Part shown: positions 42,320 through 52,098 of the stretch, piece after piece
Numbering within the stretch: position 1 is the stretch's first letter
Layout of the letters: every line of letters begins with the position of its first letter
Source of the DNA: Streptomyces sp. NRRL B-3428
GTDB lineage: Bacteria; Actinomycetota; Actinomycetes; Streptomycetales; Streptomycetaceae
DNA: 64,000 nucleotides
Direction: 5' to 3'
Assembly: GCA_000721375.1 (NCBI GenBank)
Contig: JOGW01000012.1
Location: 248,001-312,000 of the forward strand
Notes under the pieces: generated by a model
Databases searched by the model: none
The model's input: only the letters and a program-made list of their open reading frames with translations
What the model was told of the DNA's origin: nothing
Translations under genes and position numbers: made by a program

Positions 42320-44071
42320 TCAGCTGTAGACGCCGAACTCGTACAGCGAGTAGCCCCAGCCGGTGCCACGGGCGGTGCCGTGCATCCGGACGTAGCGCCC
42401 GGTGGCGGAGACGTCGAAGGAGTCGACGCCGCCGTTGCCGTCGGTCACCTCGCGTACGGTCTGCCAGTTCTGTCCGTCGTCCGAGACCTGGATGGTGTAC
42501 GCCTTCGCGTACGAGGCCTCCCAGACGAGCTGCACATGCCGGACCGCCGTGCGTGCGCCGAGGTCGACGCTCAGCCACTGCGGATCGCTCCAGTCGCCGG
42601 CCCAGCGGGTGGTCTGACTGCCGTCGACGGCGTTCGAGGCCGGGCACGGGCAGTCGCCGTAACTCGGCTGGAAGGACGAAGCGGTGGCCGGCTTGCCCAG
42701 CGCCACATTGGTTCCGGCGGGCGTGGGCGGCACGACCTTGACGGACTTGGTCTCGACGCCCACGTTGCCGTGACCGTCCTTGACCTTGACGTACACCTTC
42801 CAGACACCGGGCTTGTCGGGCGCCGTGACCTTGAGACGTCCGCCGCCGAGGTCGGTGTGCGGCAGGGTGGTGAGGTACTTGTTCTGGTCGATGTAGTTGC
42901 TGCCGACCTGCACCTCGTACGTCAGGGCGTCCCCGTCGGGGTCGGTGACCTGGGTGGCGAGGACGAGATCGCGGCCCGCCTCCACCTTGGACGCGTCACC
43001 CTCGACACCGAACGAGCCGAAGACGGGCGGGGTGTTGTCACCGGAGGTGTCAGCCCCGTACGCACGCTTCACCGCGTAGTACGCCAGCCGCTTCTCTCCG
43101 GCGGGCAGCAGATTGAACCAGATGCCTCCGAAGTCGTACTCCAGGCCGTAGTGGAAGAGCGTGGCCCCGAGCGCCACACCCTGGTGGCCCTTGATGCAGT
43201 TCCACGCGTTCGTGTAGCCGTCCGCCTTGGCGCGGTCCGTGGGCTCCTCGGGCACTCCGTTCGCGTCGTCGGGCACCTCCCACTCACCGGCGGGCCCGGA
43301 CTCGGTGACGATGTACGGCTTGGTGTAACCGCCCTGCTCCCAGGCGGACTTCACGTCGCACACGGCGTTGTAGGAATTCACCGCGTACAGGTCCAGGTCG
43401 GGCGCGTTGCGCTTGTAGTAGGGCCAGGCGCCGACCCAGGCGTCGGTGGAGGTCACGGGGTGGTTCGGATCCACGGCGTGGATCTTCTTGGTGACGTCGT
43501 TGACGAACGCCGTGTACGCGTTGCGCTGGGCTTCGAGCTCGTCGCCGCTGTAGCAGTTCTGCAGTCCGAGCACCGACTCGTTGCCCACGTTCCACATCAG
43601 GACGCCCGGGTGGTCCTTGTACTCCTGGACCCACTTGGGGAACTCGTCGAGCATTTGATTCTTGTACGCGGCGTCGGTGACGTAGTTGACGCAGCCGCCG
43701 CTGCCGGGACCGCCACCGGGCTGCAGCCAGAAGCCGGCGATCACCTTGATTCCGTGAGCGGCGGCCGAGTCGAACAGCGGCTTGCTGGAGGCGTCGGTGC
43801 CCCAGGTGCGCACCGTGTTGACGCCCATCGATCTCAGGTCGGGCATATAGCGGTCGGCGTCCGCGACCGAGGGGCCCCAGGTCAGGCCCTTGATCTGGTA
43901 CGGACTGCCGTCGACGGTGAGCTGCCAGTTGCCCTGGCCGCCGGTCACCTTGACCACGCTGGGCGCGGCTTGGGCGCTCTGCGCGGGCAGGACGAGCGCG
44001 CCGGCGGCCAGTACGCCGGCTATCAGGGGCGCCGCCGAACGGCGGTGCGTGGGGGTTCGTGGTCGGGTCAT
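42320..44071 (-). CDS. secreted clan GH-A glycoside hydrolase with C-terminal F5/8 (CBM32-like) module
   Basis: Product of 583 residues with a Sec signal (LAAGALVLPAQSAQA). A TIM-barrel catalytic domain follows: WNVGNES with acid/base Glu165 and IVTESG with nucleophile Glu257, the two-glutamate pattern of retaining GH-A enzymes (GH2/GH5/GH72-like). A bacterial Ig-like linker lies at about 340-435, and a discoidin/F5-8 type C domain ends the protein (NVALGKPATASS...WLSVDLGARTAVRHVQLVW). By context (GH55, GH3, DUF1996) it probably acts on fungal beta-1,3- or mixed glucan, perhaps as glucanase or transglycosylase. Exact GH family is uncertain. Confidence 0.82.
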   Translation of the reverse strand: MTRPRTPTHRRSAAPLIAGVLAAGALVLPAQSAQAAPSVVKVTGGQGNWQLTVDGSPYQIKGLTWGPSVADADRYMPDLRSMGVNTVRTWGTDASSKPLFDSAAAHGIKVIAGFWLQPGGGPGSGGCVNYVTDAAYKNQMLDEFPKWVQEYKDHPGVLMWNVGNESVLGLQNCYSGDELEAQRNAYTAFVNDVTKKIHAVDPNHPVTSTDAWVGAWPYYKRNAPDLDLYAVNSYNAVCDVKSAWEQGGYTKPYIVTESGPAGEWEVPDDANGVPEEPTDRAKADGYTNAWNCIKGHQGVALGATLFHYGLEYDFGGIWFNLLPAGEKRLAYYAVKRAYGADTSGDNTPPVFGSFGVEGDASKVEAGRDLVLATQVTDPDGDALTYEVQVGSNYIDQNKYLTTLPHTDLGGGRLKVTAPDKPGVWKVYVKVKDGHGNVGVETKSVKVVPPTPAGTNVALGKPATASSFQPSYGDCPCPASNAVDGSQTTRWAGDWSDPQWLSVDLGARTAVRHVQLVWEASYAKAYTIQVSDDGQNWQTVREVTDGNGGVDSFDVSATGRYVRMHGTARGTGWGYSLYEFGVYS

Positions 44072-44202
44072 CGTTGCCTTTCCGGGGGGTGGGTGCGGGT
44101 GCGGGTGCAGGGGTGCAGCGGGGTGCTGTGGGAGCCGGCCCGGGCATCGCGGGGGGCGTGGCGCCCGGGCCGGCCGGTCTCACGGCAGCTCGTCGTGCTC
44201 GG

Positions 44203-45300
44203 TCACGGCAGCTCGTAGTTCTCGTTCAGCGCGGCACCGGCCTCGGGGTGCGTCTCGTCGTAGCCGCGCGCGTTGCACTGCAGAGCGCCCACGACGCAGT
44301 GGTCGACGAGGGCCTTGAGGGTGGGGTCGTCCCAGGCGTTGAAGAAGTCGTAGTGGAACGACCAGGCCTCACCGGACGCGAGCCGTACGTTCGACATGTC
44401 CCCGTTGACAGGGAAGGCCATCTTGAACTCGATCATCGGCAGCGCGACCGGGTGCGTGGCGGGACAGATGTTGTTGTTCGTCCCGGGGTTCACCACCGGA
44501 TACGCCATGTGACTCTGGTGGTTCGGGGTGTCGAGGTACTTGCCGTCCCAGCAACTTGGCGCCTGGAAGCGGATGTTGAGCTGGACGTCCGGGCGGTCGG
44601 GGCAGCTCGCCGGGAAGTCGGTGTTGAAGAAGCTGTCACCGCACTCCCAGCCCTCGACGAACCCCTTGTGGGCGCGGAACTCCTCGCGGCTCTGCAGCGG
44701 GCTGCCGACGACATAGCGCAGCCCCTTGGGGAAGGGCCGGACGCTGGTGTAGTCGGTGACGCCCGCCTTGTAGTAGATGACCTGCGGTCCGATCGGCATG
44801 ACCGGCTGGTCGCCGTCGAACAGCGTGGGCATCCAGTACGCCGACTTGTCGCCGGGTGCCAGGCACTTGGTGGCTCCCGCCGAGAGCGAGGCCGTGGTGC
44901 TGGCCGCGTCCGTCGTCGTATTGCCCATGAAGGTGTGGTCGTGGGACTTGCCCGGCTGCTGCGGATAGACGATCGGGTCGTCCGGACGGCTGTGACTGAC
45001 CGAGCAGTTGGCCTGGAACTCGTGGAAGTAGCGGTGCGGCGGCTCCTTGGTCGAGGGTTCGACGCCGGTGACGGGCGGATCGGCGGGTATGTAGCCGTCG
45101 CCGTCGGGGTCGTCGACCGCGGCTCGGGTCGAGGCGGCCATGACATGGCCCGCGTGCGCGGCCTGAGCCACCGGTTGCTGCCCCGAAGCGCTCGCGGAGG
45201 TGCCGTCGACACTTGAGGCGACACCGCCGATCCCGAGCGTGGTGAGCAGCAGAGCGCCGGCGATCAGGCTCCCTGAGAGGACTTTCGATCTCCGTGGCAT
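44203..45300 (-). CDS. secreted DUF1996 protein
   Basis: Product of 365 residues with an N-terminal signal (GSLIAGALLLTTLGIGGVASS). The mature part is a DUF1996 domain rich in conserved His, Cys and Trp: HDHTFMGNT, YWMPTLFDG, GWECGDSFF, CWDGKYLDTPNHQSHMAYP, CPATHPVALPMIEFKMAFP, WSFHYDFFNAWDDPTL. DUF1996 is abundant in fungal secretomes, and its activity is not established as far as I know. ATG 45300 follows AGGAGG. It heads the - strand run, 83 bp from a perfect LacI-type palindrome, which ties it to beta-glucan degradation. Conserved HxH and Cys pairs suggest a metal- or disulfide-stabilised enzyme or binding protein. Confidence 0.83.
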   Translation of the reverse strand: MPRRSKVLSGSLIAGALLLTTLGIGGVASSVDGTSASASGQQPVAQAAHAGHVMAASTRAAVDDPDGDGYIPADPPVTGVEPSTKEPPHRYFHEFQANCSVSHSRPDDPIVYPQQPGKSHDHTFMGNTTTDAASTTASLSAGATKCLAPGDKSAYWMPTLFDGDQPVMPIGPQVIYYKAGVTDYTSVRPFPKGLRYVVGSPLQSREEFRAHKGFVEGWECGDSFFNTDFPASCPDRPDVQLNIRFQAPSCWDGKYLDTPNHQSHMAYPVVNPGTNNNICPATHPVALPMIEFKMAFPVNGDMSNVRLASGEAWSFHYDFFNAWDDPTLKALVDHCVVGALQCNARGYDETHPEAGAALNENYELP

Positions 45301-45382
45301 GGAGACCTCCTGGACGAAGGAAGGACGGTGGGGGTCGGGTGACCGGGTGGCCATCCGGATTGCGCCTTCACTGGGGAAAGCT

Positions 45383-45396
45383 GGAGAGCGCTCTCC
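45383..45396. promoter_or_regulatory. LacI-type operator, copy 2 (before DUF1996)
   Basis: GGAGAGCGCTCTCC, a perfect 14-bp palindrome with the central CG typical of LacI-family operators. It resembles the CebR box (TGGGAGCGCTCCCA) but has a different flank. Confidence 0.85.
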
Positions 45397-45518
45397 CGAA
45401 GTGGGAGTGTTGAGGCGTTGACGTACAGGTGTCAAGCGATCGGACCGAAGAATCACGCAACAGAACGTGCTGCAGAGGCACTTGACGGCGGCCGCGTCCC
45501 CCTGAAGCATGCTCGTTC

Positions 45519-45532
45519 GGAGAGCGCTCCCC
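45519..45532. promoter_or_regulatory. LacI-type operator, copy 3 (before GH55)
   Basis: GGAGAGCGCTCCCC, one base from the perfect motif, 40 bp before the GH55 ATG. Confidence 0.8.
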
Positions 45533-45571
45533 CACCCTGCTCGTTCATTTCATGAACCAGGAGAGCCGCCC

Positions 45572-47389
<1,818 letters not shown>

Positions 47390-47399
47390 GCAGACCTCG

Positions 47400-47435
47400 C
47401 CGGCCCCGGTCCGCGCCCGTCGCGGCCGGGGCCGG
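47400..47435 (+). terminator. intrinsic terminator after GH55
   Basis: Outer stem CCGGCCCCGG (47400-47409) / CCGGGGCCGG (47426-47435), inner stem CCGCG (47411-47415) / CGCGG (47421-47425) and a 5-nt loop. Confidence 0.85.
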
Positions 47436-47560
47436 TGAGGGCCTGTCCGAGGGCCGGGTCACCCCGATGCCCGCCCCCGCATGCCGGGGTCGCGCCCACC
47501 GCTGAGACTGACGGTCGATCCGGTGGGGCGCCGACCGAGCGCCGTACGCGAGGGGGTTGT

Positions 47561-48511
47561 ATGGCCGGCTTCTTCTCCGCGGACCGCGCACGTTTCAGGA
47601 GCCGCGCGCTGATCTGCGCACTGGTCGCCCTGCTGCTGCTCGCCCTCACGTACTGGCTGGCGGTGCGCACCCAGGCGGGCCGGCGCTTCGAGGACGCGGT
47701 GCTCGCGGGCGCGCTCGAGTACCACGACCGGGCCGAACGGGCCACGGCGGCAAGCCGGTTGAGGATGATCTCCGTGGGGAGCATCGCAGGCGGCTGTCTC
47801 GTCGTGCTGCTCATCGCCGGTGTGCGGCGCCGCTGGTCGGCGGGGGTGGCCGGGGTGTGCGTCATCCTCGGTTCGATGGGCGTGGCCGAGGTCCTGAAGC
47901 GGTACGTCGTCATCCGGCCCGCGCTGTACGGGCAGACGGACCCGTCCGTACCCATGCACAACAGTTTCCCCAGCGGTCACACGGCCATCGCCACCTCCGT
48001 GCTGTTCGCGCTCGTCCTCGTCACCGCTCCCCGATGGCGCGGCCTCGCGGCGGCGTTCGGGGCGCTGTGGACCGTCGGCATCGGGGCGAGCACCGTGACC
48101 GCGCACTGGCACCGGCCGAGCGACACGTTCGGCGGCAACCTGATCGCGTTCGCCGTGGGCGCGCTCGCCCTGGCCGCACTCGCCGTACTCGGCCGCGGCG
48201 CACCCGCCACTCCCGGACCGCGGCTGCTGCTGCGTCTCGTCTCCGCGGTCCTGACCGTGACGGCCGTCGCGGGTCTGGCCCTGGCCGTGCTGTTCCTGTG
48301 GATGTACGTACGCGACCGCGCCACACCCGCCCTGCTCGCGGACGCCCACTGGGAGGCATATCTGGCGGGCCAGTCCCTGGCCTCCGCCTTCGGCGCACTG
48401 ACCGCACTCGCCATGCTGGCGCTGGTCCGGGGCTGGGATCCGTCAATGCGCAGGGCCTCGCTGCCGCCGCTGCCGGCGTCGACGGACGAGAGCCTGTACG
48501 CCGGTCGCTGA
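47561..48511 (+). CDS. PAP2-family membrane phosphatase
   Basis: Product of 316 residues with about six to seven membrane helices. The three PAP2 catalytic motifs are visible: KRYVVIRP, PSGHTA, and HWHRPSDTFGG. Members dephosphorylate lipid phosphates such as undecaprenyl pyrophosphate or phosphatidic acid at the outer membrane face. The C-terminal extension carries two further helices. AGGGGG precedes ATG 47561. No operon partner is evident; the YbdK-type gene starts 202 bp downstream. Confidence 0.9.
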   Translation: MAGFFSADRARFRSRALICALVALLLLALTYWLAVRTQAGRRFEDAVLAGALEYHDRAERATAASRLRMISVGSIAGGCLVVLLIAGVRRRWSAGVAGVCVILGSMGVAEVLKRYVVIRPALYGQTDPSVPMHNSFPSGHTAIATSVLFALVLVTAPRWRGLAAAFGALWTVGIGASTVTAHWHRPSDTFGGNLIAFAVGALALAALAVLGRGAPATPGPRLLLRLVSAVLTVTAVAGLALAVLFLWMYVRDRATPALLADAHWEAYLAGQSLASAFGALTALAMLALVRGWDPSMRRASLPPLPASTDESLYAGR

Positions 48512-48713
48512 CCTCACCCCATACGCCTGCCGTTGCCGCTGACGCTGACGCTGACCACGGCCCCGGTGCGCGAGGCCGAACTCCCGGCTGCGCTCGCAGG
48601 AGTGGAGCCCCAGCAGCGGATTGCGAAGGACACGAACCTGGTACTCGTGCGGCGGTCAGCGGCGCCGCACCGCCTGCGGCAGCCGCACGCCCACGAATGT
48701 GAGGACGGTCGCC

Positions 48714-49811
48714 ATGCGCAGTGTCGGGGTGGAAGAGGAGCTGCTGCTCGTGGACGGTGAGAGCGGTGAGGCCAGAGCCCTGTCGCACGCCGTGCTCGCG
48801 ATGGCCGCGCGCGGTCACGACAAGGACGCCTTCGAGCCGGAACTCCAACGGCAGCAGCTGGAGTTCGCCACCAGTCCGCAAGAGGGGATGGACGAACTCG
48901 CGCGCGAGATCGTCCAGTGGCGCAAGGCCGCCGCGGGGCACGCCGAAACCCTCGGCGGGGCGGTCGCGGCGCTCGCCACCTCACCTCTCCCGGTGAGCCC
49001 CACGCTCGGGACGGGGCCGCGCTATCAGTGGCTCGAGAAGGAGTTCGGTCTCACCACACAGGAGCAGCTCACCTGCGGCTGCCACGTCCATGTCCACGTG
49101 GACTGCGACGAGGAGGGTGTGGCGGTGCTCAACCGGATCCGGCCCTGGCTCTCCGTCCTGCTCGCGATGAGCGCCAACTCCCCTTTCTGGCAGGGCAAGA
49201 ACACCGACTACCGCAGCTATCGCAGCCGCGTCTGGGGACGCTGGCCCTCGGCCGGACCGGTGGAGCTCTTCGCGGACGCGGCCGCGTACCACGCGCAGAC
49301 CCGCGCCATGGTGGCCACGGGCACCCTGCTCGACAAGGGCATGGTCTACTTCGACGCCCGCCTCTCGGACACGTATCCGACGGTCGAGGTCCGTATCGCC
49401 GACGTCTGCCTCGAACCGTCCGTGACCGTACTTCTCGCCCTGCTCGTCCGCGGTCTGGTGGAGACCGCCGCCCGTCAGTGGCACGCCGGCGAGGCTCCCG
49501 CGGCGCACCAGGTGGCCCTGCTCCGGCTGGCTTCCTGGCGTGCTGCCCGGTCGGGTCTGGAGAGCGAGCTGGTCCATCCGCTCCTGATGGAGCCCGCGCC
49601 CGCGCGGACCGTGGTCCAGGCGCTCCTCCAACTCGTGGGCCCCGCGCTGGAGGACTCCGGCGATCTGGACCGTGCCCGCACCCTCCTGGCCCGGCTGCTG
49701 CGCGACGGCAACGGGGCACGCGTCCAGCGGGCGGTCTTCGCGCGCGACGGCAGTCTGCGCGACGTGGTCCACGCATGCGTACGGCGCACCGCAGTCGGTT
49801 ACTCCGCGTGA
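48714..49811 (+). CDS. YbdK-type carboxylate-amine ligase (GCS2 family)
   Basis: Product of 365 residues. The GCS2 signature starts at once (SVGVEEELLLVDGESGEARALS) and continues with QRQQLEFATSP, TCGCHVHVHVDCDEEGV, ANSPFWQGKNTDYRSYRSRVWGRWPSAGP and VEVRIADVCLEP. Such enzymes are weak glutamate-cysteine ligases in vitro; the true substrate in mycothiol producers is unclear. ATG 48714 lies at the family start. A fragment of a PP2C phosphatase gene follows almost immediately. Confidence 0.85.
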   Translation: MRSVGVEEELLLVDGESGEARALSHAVLAMAARGHDKDAFEPELQRQQLEFATSPQEGMDELAREIVQWRKAAAGHAETLGGAVAALATSPLPVSPTLGTGPRYQWLEKEFGLTTQEQLTCGCHVHVHVDCDEEGVAVLNRIRPWLSVLLAMSANSPFWQGKNTDYRSYRSRVWGRWPSAGPVELFADAAAYHAQTRAMVATGTLLDKGMVYFDARLSDTYPTVEVRIADVCLEPSVTVLLALLVRGLVETAARQWHAGEAPAAHQVALLRLASWRAARSGLESELVHPLLMEPAPARTVVQALLQLVGPALEDSGDLDRARTLLARLLRDGNGARVQRAVFARDGSLRDVVHACVRRTAVGYSA

Positions 49812-49867
49812 AGCAGGAGCCCGGGATCTGCCGCCCGTCACCCCACCGACTCGGGCGAACTCGGGCC

Positions 49868-50186
49868 TGACCGCCACCGTGGCGCTCGCCGCGTGCCGCA
49901 ACGCGCGGCGTACCGGCTCGGATCTGGCCGAGCTCACCACGGCCGTGGACACCGCGCTCGGCGAGTGGCTGCCCGAACAGTTCTGCACCGCCGTACTCGC
50001 CCGACTGGACCTGGCCACAAGCGCGCTGCGCTGGATCGACTGCGGCCACCCGCCGCCGCTCCTTGTCCGCGGCCGGCGCCTCGTGTCCGAGGCGATGGAA
50101 CGCGAACCCGATGTCCCGTTGGGACGGCCCGCGCTGCTCACGGACGCGCCGCGGCAGGTCCACCAGATCGCCCTGGAACTGCAGGC
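49868..50186 (+). pseudogene. remnant of a SpoIIE-type PP2C phosphatase
   Basis: Translation in one frame gives about 105 residues that match the C-terminal half of Streptomyces SpoIIE-type phosphatases (ATVALAACRNARRTG, EWLPEQFCTAVLARLDLAT, WIDCGHPPPLLVRGRRL). There is no start codon in a suitable place, the N-terminal metal-binding half is missing, and the match stops where the convergent SRPBCC gene begins, without the terminal DDxA motif. It is therefore a decayed fragment truncated at both ends. Codon use is still typical, so the loss is probably recent. Confidence 0.72.
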
Positions 50187-50188
50187 TC

Positions 50189-50629
50189 TCAGTCCGCTGT
50201 GCCGCCCTGTGCGGCCTCCCGCTCCACCGCCCGCCGGAACTCGCCCAGGTCGTAATTCGCCAGCGTCGAGTCGAGATTCGTCAGCGCGCCAAGACGCTCC
50301 ACGAACCCCTTCGGGTCGTACTCGATCTGCAGCGTCACCCGGCTCGTCGTGTCGCTCAGCCGGTGGAAGGTCACCACACCCGCGTGCTCCACGCCCTGGG
50401 TCGTGTGCCAGGCGATGCGGTCCTCGGGGATGACCTCGGTGAGTTCGGCCACGAACTCCTTCTCGGCACCGGGCAGGGCGAGCTGCCAGACGAACGTGCG
50501 GGCATCGACGCGCTTCACCCGTTCCACATGGCTGAGGAAGGTCGGCCAGCGCTCGACGTCCTGCCACAGGTTCCAGCTCACCGAGACGGGTGCGTCGACG
50601 TCCACGGCCTCCAACAGTGAGGACGACAT
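50189..50629 (-). CDS. SRPBCC/polyketide-cyclase-like protein
   Basis: Product of 146 residues with the START/SRPBCC pattern: VDAPVSVSWNLWQDVERWPTFLSHVERVKRVD at the start, RIAWHTTQGVEHAGVVTFHRLSDTTSRVTLQIEYDPKG in the middle. These small proteins form a hydrophobic ligand cavity. In Streptomyces stand-alone members near stress genes are of unknown function. GAGGAGG lies before ATG 50629. The DUF5133 gene is 22 bp upstream on the same strand, so the two may be co-transcribed. Confidence 0.83.
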   Translation of the reverse strand: MSSSLLEAVDVDAPVSVSWNLWQDVERWPTFLSHVERVKRVDARTFVWQLALPGAEKEFVAELTEVIPEDRIAWHTTQGVEHAGVVTFHRLSDTTSRVTLQIEYDPKGFVERLGALTNLDSTLANYDLGEFRRAVEREAAQGGTAD

Positions 50630-50651
50630 GGATTACCTCCTCGTACGCGGA

Positions 50652-50879
50652 TCAGGCACTGGCCAGGGAGTCGTCGCCCGTACGGGCACCGGAGAGCCGG
50701 CGCCTGGCCACGATGAGGGCCATGTCGATGTCCCTCGTCCCGGTGGCGACGCACAGCGTGTACATCACGTCGTCGAGTCTGCGCCGCGCATCGAAGGCGC
50801 CCTTCTCGGCTTCGAGATGTTTCAGCGTCTCGTACTCCTCCATCAGGTCGAGTAGTACGGCCGGGTGCGCCACCAACAT
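50652..50879 (-). CDS. DUF5133 family small protein
   Basis: Product of 75 residues, all of it the Streptomyces DUF5133 pattern (MLVAHPAVLLDLMEEYETL, then RRRLDDVMYTLCVATGTRDIDMAL). No signal or membrane segment. Function unknown. ATG 50879 is preceded by GGGGGA; a longer in-frame upstream start at 50990 is not supported. It is divergent from a SigB-family sigma factor gene. Confidence 0.75.
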   Translation of the reverse strand: MLVAHPAVLLDLMEEYETLKHLEAEKGAFDARRRLDDVMYTLCVATGTRDIDMALIVARRRLSGARTGDDSLASA

Positions 50880-51163
50880 CGAAGTCCCCCTGTCTGTCCG
50901 CCCGTTCGCCGCGGACTCGTGTCTGCCTGGCTGTTCACTGCCTGCTTCAGCAACTCCGGTACCCCGTGTTCCCGCGATGGCCGCGGCCATTCCTCGTTTC
51001 TTGTCCGTTTGGGGGTGGGAGGCCGGGGCATACGAGCTCTCGTGCTTCGGACCGGAGGCGCATCCCGCAGGGGTGGTCTGTCCGGTTCCGGATGCACGGC
51101 GCTCCGACGAGCGACCCCCTCACTGCGGTCGAGCCTGATGACTCCTCAGCGAAAGGGATTCGT

Positions 51164-52024
51164 ATGACGGCGGAAGCAGCAGCGAAGATTCTCGGCCTGC
51201 CGGGCCGGCCCTCCCCGGCCGGTCACCACCGCAGGCGCCACCCGCACGACGACGCGCCGGACACGGCGGAGCGGTTCGCGAGGCTGAGCACTCTGGACGA
51301 CGGGCCCGAGCGCGAGCTCCTCAAGGAGGAACTCGCCGAGGCCTGGCTGCCGATGGCCCATCGCATCGCCGGTCGCTTCGCGCGACGGGGCGAGGAACTG
51401 GACGATCTGCGGCAGGTCGCCGCGCTCGGCCTGGTCAAGGCGATCGAGCACTACGAGCCGGGGCGCGGGGCGTTCGAGAGCTATGCCGTACCCACCGTCA
51501 CCGGTGAGATCAAGCGGCACTTCCGGGACCGGTCCTGGGCCCTGCGGGTACCGCGCCGTGTCCAGGAACTGCGCAACCGGATCCGTCTCGCGCACCGCGA
51601 ACTCTCCCAGGAGCCCGGCGTCCACGAGCCACAGCCCGCGGACATAGCGACGCACCTGGGCATATCCGAGGCCGAGGTACGGGAGGGCCTGGAGGCGCTG
51701 CACAGCCACAGCACACTTTCGCTGGACGCCCAACTGGCCGCGTCCGAGGACGACTTCACCCTCGCGAACGCCCTCGGCACCCCCGACCCCGGCTACGACA
51801 CGGTGGTCGACCGCGAGGCGGCCAAGCGGGGGCTACGCATGCTGCCCGAACGCGAGCGCACCATCCTCTATCTGCGCTTCTTCGAGGACAAGACCCAACA
51901 GGCCATCGCCGAAGAGCTGGACATCTCGCAGATGCACGTGTCCCGGCTGATCACACGCAGCTGCGCCAAGGTACGCGCGCAGGCACTCGGCAGCGAAGGC
52001 GAGGACCTGGCCCGGGCCGCGTGA
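51164..52024 (+). CDS. SigB/SigF-family RNA polymerase sigma factor
   Basis: Product of 286 residues with sigma regions 2, 3 and 4 in order: AWLPMAHRIAGRFARRGEELDDLRQVAALGLVKAIEHY (region 2), AFESYAVPTVTGEIKRHFRDRSWALRVPRRVQEL (2.4-3), and LPERERTILYLRFFEDKTQQAIAEELDISQMHVSRLI (region 4). This is the general-stress/sporulation group of Streptomyces (SigB, SigF, SigG and relatives). GAAAGGGA precedes ATG 51164. No anti-sigma kinase lies beside it, so control is from elsewhere, possibly involving the STAS protein at 38245. Confidence 0.92.
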   Translation: MTAEAAAKILGLPGRPSPAGHHRRRHPHDDAPDTAERFARLSTLDDGPERELLKEELAEAWLPMAHRIAGRFARRGEELDDLRQVAALGLVKAIEHYEPGRGAFESYAVPTVTGEIKRHFRDRSWALRVPRRVQELRNRIRLAHRELSQEPGVHEPQPADIATHLGISEAEVREGLEALHSHSTLSLDAQLAASEDDFTLANALGTPDPGYDTVVDREAAKRGLRMLPERERTILYLRFFEDKTQQAIAEELDISQMHVSRLITRSCAKVRAQALGSEGEDLARAA

Positions 52025-52062
52025 GGCGGTGCCGTCCGACGGCTCACTCAACCCCCGGATCG

Positions 52063-52098
52063 CCCGCCGCGCGAGCGTGTCACACGCCGCGCGGCGGG
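52063..52098. terminator. bidirectional terminator between sigma factor and ANTAR gene
   Basis: Perfect 11-bp stem CCCGCCGCGCG (52063-52073) / CGCGCGGCGGG (52088-52098) with a 14-nt loop. The right arm lies in the last codons of the convergent ANTAR gene. Confidence 0.8.

Larger units (their letters stand above)
45301..45571. promoter_or_regulatory. divergent promoter region of the beta-glucan locus
   Basis: A 271-bp intergenic region with two operator palindromes, one near each of the divergently transcribed genes. Confidence 0.7.

Noticed and set aside
45383..45396. Calling the palindromes CebR boxes and the regulator CebR
   Set aside because: The flanks differ from TGGGAGCGCTCCCA and the gene neighbours are beta-1,3-glucanases, not the cellobiose uptake operon.
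48512..48713. Small + strand gene of about 75 codons between PAP2 and YbdK
   Set aside because: No ribosome site or family match, and the frame runs into the YbdK-type gene out of frame.
50959..50964. SigB-type -10 (GGGTAC, - strand) before DUF5133
   Set aside because: No GNNT sequence occurs at 14-16 bp upstream, so the promoter is not supported.
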